A DNA stretch of 64,000 nt from Geomonas oryzisoli (GTDB lineage: Bacteria > Desulfobacterota > Desulfuromonadia > Geobacterales > Geobacteraceae). The translations under genes and the position numbers were made by a program. This document shows, in pieces, positions 56,813 through 64,000 of the stretch (its first letter is position 1; each line of letters starts with the position of its first letter). The notes below the pieces were generated by a model. It saw only the letters and a list, made by a program, of their open reading frames with translations, made no database searches and was not told where the DNA came from. The stretch is from NCBI RefSeq assembly GCF_018986915.1, contig NZ_CP076723.1, positions 3,638,501-3,702,500 on the forward strand, given 5' to 3'.

Positions 56813-57114
56813 GACGAACCTCCTTTTTTAACGGCAATTCAGGATATTATGAGTATAAGAAAGGCCATTTAACTTTGCAAGTGAATTTCGATATCACACA
56901 CTGAGACTGAGTTCGCATCCGCTGTGACTTCCCGCCTCCCCTCCTACCCTCCTCTATGCCAATGTCCGCCTTAAAAACAGAGAGTGGACTGCAATCGGCA
57001 TACTGTATACAAATTTTTCTGCAAATTACCTAAATATTCTAGTGTCTAAGTCGATACGTATTACAAAAATGACGGGACGACACTTTTCATCCCAGTGACA
57101 AGAGGTTGCCATCA
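56813..57114. other. 302-base divergent intergenic region
   Basis: This AT-rich region (notably 56,990-57,070) lies between the divergent small exported protein and the chemoreceptor and must contain both promoters. I found no convincing sigma-70, sigma-54 or sigma-28 site and no gene. Confidence 0.5.
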
Positions 57115-58713
57115 ATGAACATCAGCAAAAAGATTTTCATCGCCAACGTAGCGATCGTCCTGATCGCGACCATCACGACATCGGCTGTCACGCTTTACGT
57201 GATCAGGAAAGAAATCACCCGCCAGGTCACCGTCGGCCTCACGTCACGCACCAAGGCCTTTCGCGAGCTCGTCGCTCCCAACGGTTCCGGCTTTGCGGTG
57301 GTGGATGGCAAACTGCAGGCAAACGGCACCGTGCTCGATGGTCGCAACGATTTGACCGACAAAATGAAGGAGATTTTCGGAGGCGAAGCAACCATCTTCC
57401 GCGGCGACCTCCGCGTCGCCACCACGATCAAAAAGGATGACGGCAGCCGGGCGGTAGGCACCTCGTTGCAGGGGGCAGCCAGGGAAGCTGTGATCGACCG
57501 GGCGTCACCCTACCTCGGCGAGGCCAAGATACTGGGCACCCCCCACTTCGCGTCGTACCTGCCGCTACTGGACAACCAGGGCAAGGTCATCGGGGCCCTC
57601 TTCGTCGGGGAAAAGAAGTCGCAGTTTCTCGCCGTGTTCGACGATCTGAAATACCTGAGCCTCGGCATCTCCGTGCTGCTGGCGGGGCTCCTGGCGCTGG
57701 TCGCCTTCCTGGTGATGCACCGCGCGCTCGAGCCGATGCGGGCTCTGATCGCGACCCTCAAGCACGTCGCCGAAGGGGACGGGGACCTGACCCGGCGCCT
57801 GGCCGAGTCCGACGATGAAATCGGAACCGCAAGCCGCTACTTCAACATGTTCATCGAGCGCGTCCACGCCATCGTCCAGACCGTCGCCGACAACGCCAAC
57901 TCGGTGACCGAGGCCAGTTCGGAACTGCACCGCAGCACCGAACAGTTGGCGCGCACCACAGAGGAAGTCGCGGGACAGACCGAAACCGTCTCTACTGCCG
58001 GGGAAGAGATGGCGGCCACCTCCGCCGATATCTCCAAGAACTGCCTGCAGGCAGTAGCGAGCGCGGAGCGCGCCTGCGACATGGCCACCATCGGCTCCGC
58101 CGACGTGGAGCGGAGCATCCGCGGCATGCAACTCATCAACGAAAAGGTGCGCCTAACCTCCGAAAGCGTGAGCAGCCTGGGGGCCATGTCCCAGCAGATC
58201 GGGGAGATCATCAACACGATCCAGGACATCGCCGACCAGACCAACCTGCTCGCGCTCAACGCAGCCATCGAGGCCGCCCGGGCCGGTGAGCAGGGGCGCG
58301 GTTTTGCCGTGGTCGCCGACGAGGTGCGCAGCCTGGCCGAGCGGACCACCCACGCCACCAAGGAAATCGAAACCAATATCCGTTCCATTCAGGACGAGAC
58401 CACGCGGGCGGTTCAGGTGATGCAGGAAAGTGCGAGAGAAGCCGCCAAAGGGGCGGAGGATTCGGTGAAGTCAGGGCAGAGCCTGGAAGGGATCCTGAAG
58501 CAGATCAGCGAGGTGACCCAGCAGATTGGACAGATCGCCACCGCGGCCGAAGAGCAGAGCGCAACCAGCCGCGAGATCAGCAACAACGTCCACCAGATAA
58601 CCGGTATCATCCAGGGGACGGCCAGGGCCAACCGCGAGTCCATGGCCACGGCCGACAAACTGAACTCCCTGTCGGCAAACCTGAAAGGACAGATCAGCAG
58701 GTTCAGCTACTAG
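57115..58713 (+). CDS. Methyl-accepting chemotaxis protein
   Basis: The 532-residue receptor has TM1 (about 6-28) and a periplasmic single-Cache (sCache_3-like) ligand domain (about 30-178) with [21 protein letters not shown] and [28 protein letters not shown]2 (about 181-203), a HAMP domain and a long signalling helix follow. The conserved hairpin is [20 protein letters not shown] (about 390-409). It has no C-terminal CheR pentapeptide. Small organic acids or aromatic compounds are common ligands of this Cache type, but none can be named. ATG 57,115 follows AGAGG. Confidence 0.93.
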   Translation: MNISKKIFIANVAIVLIATITTSAVTLYVIRKEITRQVTVGLTSRTKAFRELVAPNGSGFAVVDGKLQANGTVLDGRNDLTDKMKEIFGGEATIFRGDLRVATTIKKDDGSRAVGTSLQGAAREAVIDRASPYLGEAKILGTPHFASYLPLLDNQGKVIGALFVGEKKSQFLAVFDDLKYLSLGISVLLAGLLALVAFLVMHRALEPMRALIATLKHVAEGDGDLTRRLAESDDEIGTASRYFNMFIERVHAIVQTVADNANSVTEASSELHRSTEQLARTTEEVAGQTETVSTAGEEMAATSADISKNCLQAVASAERACDMATIGSADVERSIRGMQLINEKVRLTSESVSSLGAMSQQIGEIINTIQDIADQTNLLALNAAIEAARAGEQGRGFAVVADEVRSLAERTTHATKEIETNIRSIQDETTRAVQVMQESAREAAKGAEDSVKSGQSLEGILKQISEVTQQIGQIATAAEEQSATSREISNNVHQITGIIQGTARANRESMATADKLNSLSANLKGQISRFSY

Positions 58714-58740
58714 AGGAAAAGGGTAGCGAGATACGCGAAC

Positions 58741-58772
58741 GGCCCGGCATGATGCCCGGGCCGCTTTTTTTG
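58741..58772 (+). terminator. Terminator of the chemoreceptor gene
   Basis: A GC-rich stem (GGCCCGGCAT / ATGCCCGGGCC) is followed by GCTTTTTTTGG, 28 bases past the stop. Confidence 0.9.
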
Positions 58773-58785
58773 GAGTGGGGAGCGG

Positions 58786-59478
58786 TCAGGACAGGCGCCA
58801 GTCGATCGGGTCCAGGCCGTGCTGCACTAGGTAGGCGTTAGCCTTGGAGAAATGTCGGCACCCCAGGAAGCCCCGGTGTGCCGAAAGCGGTGAGGGATGC
58901 GGGGCGCGCAGGACCAGGTGCCGCGTCTCGTCGATGACCGCACCCTTCTTCTGAGCATAGGCCCCCCACAGCATGAAAACGACATGCTCCTTCCGCTCGT
59001 TCAAAAGGGCGATGACGCGGTCGGTGAAGACCTCCCAGCCCCTCCCCTGGTGCGATGCCGCCTTGCCCGCCTCCACCGTCAGCACGCTATTTAGAAGCAG
59101 GACACCCTGGTCAGCCCAGGCCTTGAGGTGGCCGTGCCTGAAGTCGGCCGGCGCAAGCCCCAGATCGCTCTGTATCTCCTTGAATATGTTTATCAGTGAG
59201 GGAGGGGCTTCAATGCCGTGCGGCACGGAGAAGCAGAGCCCGTGCGCCTGGTCCGGCCCGTGATACGGGTCCTGTCCCAGGATGACGACCCTCACGTTGT
59301 CGAAGGAAGTTGAGTTGAAAGCGTTGAAGTATTCATTCCCCTTGGGGTAGATGATCTTTCGCCTGGACAGCTCCTGGCGCAGGAACTCTCTGAGCTCGCG
59401 CATGTAGGGCTTGTCAAACTCGTCCACAAGACAGCATTTCCAACTCGGCTCCAACCGTATCTGCGTTTCAGTCGACAT
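58786..59478 (-). CDS. ung: Uracil-DNA glycosylase (family 1)
   Basis: The family 1 enzyme has the catalytic motif [37 protein letters not shown] and the minor-groove loop [14 protein letters not shown]. It removes uracil from DNA. ATG 59,478 (230 residues) follows GAGGT at good spacing and is preferred to ATG 59,505, which has no Shine-Dalgarno. Confidence 0.94.
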   Translation of the reverse strand: MSTETQIRLEPSWKCCLVDEFDKPYMRELREFLRQELSRRKIIYPKGNEYFNAFNSTSFDNVRVVILGQDPYHGPDQAHGLCFSVPHGIEAPPSLINIFKEIQSDLGLAPADFRHGHLKAWADQGVLLLNSVLTVEAGKAASHQGRGWEVFTDRVIALLNERKEHVVFMLWGAYAQKKGAVIDETRHLVLRAPHPSPLSAHRGFLGCRHFSKANAYLVQHGLDPIDWRLS

Positions 59479-59715
59479 CGTGGCAACCTCGATTGTCTCA
59501 TCCATGGAATAGGCAAGAAATTAGCACACCCGTCCCCAGCCAGCCAAGCCCAATCTACCACCCGCACCTGTTATGAGTGCGCCATCGCTCTTGAAGCCAC
59601 GCCGCGCAACTTTTGTTGCTATGCTACGCCCTGCAACCACAAACATTGACAGATTTTAATGCCGAAGTAGACTGGTGTGGTTGAAAAACAGAGGCGATAT
59701 TCGAAGGAGGAAACC

Positions 59716-61245
59716 ATGCCATTGGAATGTTCCGTTTTAGGCAAGGATTTGGCTATCACAGAGACCACTGTTCCCGTTATATCCCCCTACTGGCGCCTGA
59801 AACGAAATGGTCATTGGGCCCTGCTATGCCGCTACGAGCAGGAGCAGCTCCGCTACTCCATGCTGTCCCCCAAGATGGGTGCTACGCTGGCACTAATGGA
59901 TGGCAGACTGACCTTCAGACACCTCTCCATGATCGCCCAATACGCCTTCGACCTGGAATCGCTCGAAACCTCTCAGGAATTTGTCAGGCAGGTCATCATG
60001 GCGGCCAACGGGGAGGACGACGCAGTGGTCAACATGACCCCGGAACTGGAGCCTTTCGTCAAGCGCATCGACCCCTTTGAGTTCGCCGTCAAGACCTCGA
60101 AATGGAAGGCTCAAGAGAGACCCGCCGTGCCCCTCTCGTTGAACCTCATGTTTTCCAATGACTGCCACACCAACTGCTCGTACTGCTTCGCCAAAGGGCA
60201 CTGTGTTCCGGAGAGCAAGCTGTTGTCGACCGAGCGCTGGAAAGAACTGCTGCGCGAAGCGAAGACGCTGGGCATCGACCAGGTCTTCCTCTCCGGAGGC
60301 GATCCGCTTTTCAGGAAGGACGCCTTGAAGCTGATCGAAGAACTGATCGATCTGGAGATGCTCTTCGTTCTTTCCACCAAGTGTTTCATCACCGAGGAAA
60401 TAGCGGACCGCCTGGTCTCGATCGGCATGACCCAACCGGTCAACCAGTATGTGCGCGAGATCCAGCTGAACATGGACCCCAATGAGTCTACGGCGGACAA
60501 CCTCGCCGGGAGCCCCGGATACTATCACAGAGCGGTTCATAGCATCAGGAACCTGTTGAAGCGTGGCTTCAATGTCAGGGTGAAAGCCGTGGTCACAGCC
60601 CTGACGGTTCCTCACATCTATGAGTGGGTGGATGAGTTGGAGGACATGGGGGTACGCCAGATTTCGGTGGCGGCCTATAACAGGAGCCTCAACGGCAGAA
60701 ACGAAAGCTTGTTCTTAGGTAAGGAAGACAGAGCGTCCATCATCGACCAGTGTCGCCGAGCCAGGATCGATTTCCCGGAAATCGATTTGAGGACCATAGG
60801 ATGCGAGCCCATGCATGACGGCGCAGCGGTGCAAAAAAAGGCGGTCACCGAAACTGTGCCCGCTCTCCCCGGCGAAGACTCTGAAATCCACGACAAGATC
60901 AGACGTTGGCGGGAATGGGATCACTCTTTCGGCACGCAAAGCAGCATAACCATCACCCCCGACGGCAAGGTGATGCTCTACGACACGGTCCCGCAGGACG
61001 AAGCACTCTTTGTAGGCGACGTATCGACCAGTTCGATCGTCGAGGTATGGAACAGCGATCCCTTGTTGAATTACCCATTTCCAAAGACGGAACAGTTCAA
61101 GGGTGTCGCGTGCTACGACTGCAGCAACCTGGCACAATGTCAGAGCAAAGCAGGATTCTGTTTCCGAGATGCCTATTTCCGTTCGGGGAGCGTGCTGGTG
61201 CCGCCGGCGCAGTGTCCGATGGTGCAGGGCGAGAGCGCCTTCTGA
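59716..61245 (+). CDS. Radical SAM/SPASM protein with PqqD-like N-terminal domain
   Basis: The 509-residue protein has three parts. An N-terminal PqqD/RRE-like region (about 15-90; PYWRLKRNGHWALLCRYE, RYSMLSPKMGATLALMDGRL) comes first. The radical SAM core has the cluster motif CHTNCSYC (CxxxCxxC, about 155-165) and VFLSGGDPLFRKDAL. A C-terminal SPASM-type region has about seven cysteines (GVACYDCSNLAQCQSKAGFC and nearby). This domain set is typical of RiPP maturases that act on a small precursor peptide. No convincing precursor is adjacent. ATG 59,716 follows GAAGGAGG. It stands alone beside an rRNA operon. Confidence 0.82.
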   Translation: MPLECSVLGKDLAITETTVPVISPYWRLKRNGHWALLCRYEQEQLRYSMLSPKMGATLALMDGRLTFRHLSMIAQYAFDLESLETSQEFVRQVIMAANGEDDAVVNMTPELEPFVKRIDPFEFAVKTSKWKAQERPAVPLSLNLMFSNDCHTNCSYCFAKGHCVPESKLLSTERWKELLREAKTLGIDQVFLSGGDPLFRKDALKLIEELIDLEMLFVLSTKCFITEEIADRLVSIGMTQPVNQYVREIQLNMDPNESTADNLAGSPGYYHRAVHSIRNLLKRGFNVRVKAVVTALTVPHIYEWVDELEDMGVRQISVAAYNRSLNGRNESLFLGKEDRASIIDQCRRARIDFPEIDLRTIGCEPMHDGAAVQKKAVTETVPALPGEDSEIHDKIRRWREWDHSFGTQSSITITPDGKVMLYDTVPQDEALFVGDVSTSSIVEVWNSDPLLNYPFPKTEQFKGVACYDCSNLAQCQSKAGFCFRDAYFRSGSVLVPPAQCPMVQGESAF

Positions 61246-61294
61246 ACATGCTCTGAATAAGGCACGTAAGGTGGGCAGCGCGTGCTGCAAACGC

Positions 61295-61328
61295 GAAAAA
61301 GCCCCGTCTGGAATCAGACGGGGCTTTC
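61295..61328. terminator. rRNA operon terminator (bidirectional)
   Basis: AAAGCCCCGTCTG and CAGACGGGGCTTT pair perfectly across four bases, with a T-run on the minus strand (toward 61,295) just after the 5S gene. It can also end the radical SAM transcript. Confidence 0.9.
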
Positions 61329-61339
61329 TCTATTAAATT

Positions 61340-61458
<119 letters not shown>

Positions 61459-61577
61459 CTCGTAGCTTGGGCTTTCGCCCGCGCAATATGTTTCTCACAA
61501 TCGCATTTCGTGTCTGTAGGATTTTTTGGCAGTGTATGATCGGGGGGTGGAGGTCCACCCCCCTCTCTAAGAATTTT
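61459..61577. other. 23S-5S spacer
   Basis: The spacer of about 119 bases contains a GGGGGGTGGA / TCCACCCCCC hairpin near 61,540-61,562 (probably part of the processing stem) and no tRNA gene. Confidence 0.6.

Positions 61578-64000
<2,423 letters not shown>

Noticed and set aside
59573..59659. 28-residue open frame upstream of the radical SAM gene, considered as a RiPP precursor
   Set aside because: No Shine-Dalgarno, no cysteine, no core-like C-terminus and basic, low-information sequence.

Overview
The window looks like chromosomal DNA of a GC-rich, LPS-bearing deltaproteobacterium of the Geobacter/Geomonas type (Desulfuromonadota). The support is GC-rich third positions, a lipid A/outer-membrane superoperon, biotin, glycogen and chemotaxis genes, a di-heme c-type cytochrome, and Fpg and Ung repair enzymes. 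The assignment comes from gene content and protein flavour, not a database search.

Layout. (1) 1-12,000, minus strand: cell-surface sugar genes. These are fcl (cut by the window edge) and gmd for GDP-fucose, hldE for ADP-heptose, a frameshifted four-helix-bundle gene inside an inverted heptanucleotide-repeat cassette, a deoxyhypusine-synthase-like protein, a UDP-glucuronate 4-epimerase-like enzyme, a capsule-synthesis-like protein, and a pseudaminic acid operon (pseB, pseC, pseF, pseH, pseI) with no pseG. (2) 12,000-28,900, minus strand: an almost unbroken envelope superoperon read in the order lysS, lolC/E, lolD, bamA, ompH/skp, lpxD, fabZ, lpxA, lpxB, msbA, lpxL-type acyltransferase, waaA, lpxK, waaC-type heptosyltransferase. 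Several gaps hold repeat hairpins. (3) 29,000-32,300: an RCC1-repeat lipoprotein and, divergently, the ABC-F factor ettA. (4) 32,300-37,100: bioF, bioH and bioC on the minus strand, with a divergent Fe-S protein. The shared promoter carries a BirA-type operator. (5) 37,100-50,200: a YgjP-like metallopeptidase, small membrane and secreted proteins, a sterol-desaturase-family protein, aroC, glgX, lnt, two envelope proteins, a di-heme cytochrome and malQ. (6) 50,200-61,250: a DUF4142 protein, a zincless Fpg-type glycosylase, a DMT transporter, a three-gene signalling operon (PAG-like small protein, HDOD protein, hybrid kinase) behind a sigma-28-like promoter, a chemoreceptor, ung, and a radical SAM/SPASM protein. 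(7) 61,295-64,000, minus strand: the 3' end of an rRNA operon (partial 23S, then 5S and a terminator).

The most notable non-genic signal is a set of short-unit repeat families. They include heptamer, hexamer and nonamer tandem units arranged as facing inverted arrays, a MITE-like insertion at the bioF/bioH junction flanked by 11-base direct repeats, and two copies of a ~90-base hairpin. The most useful regulatory inference is that the Fe-S protein at 35,744 belongs to the biotin (BirA) regulon.
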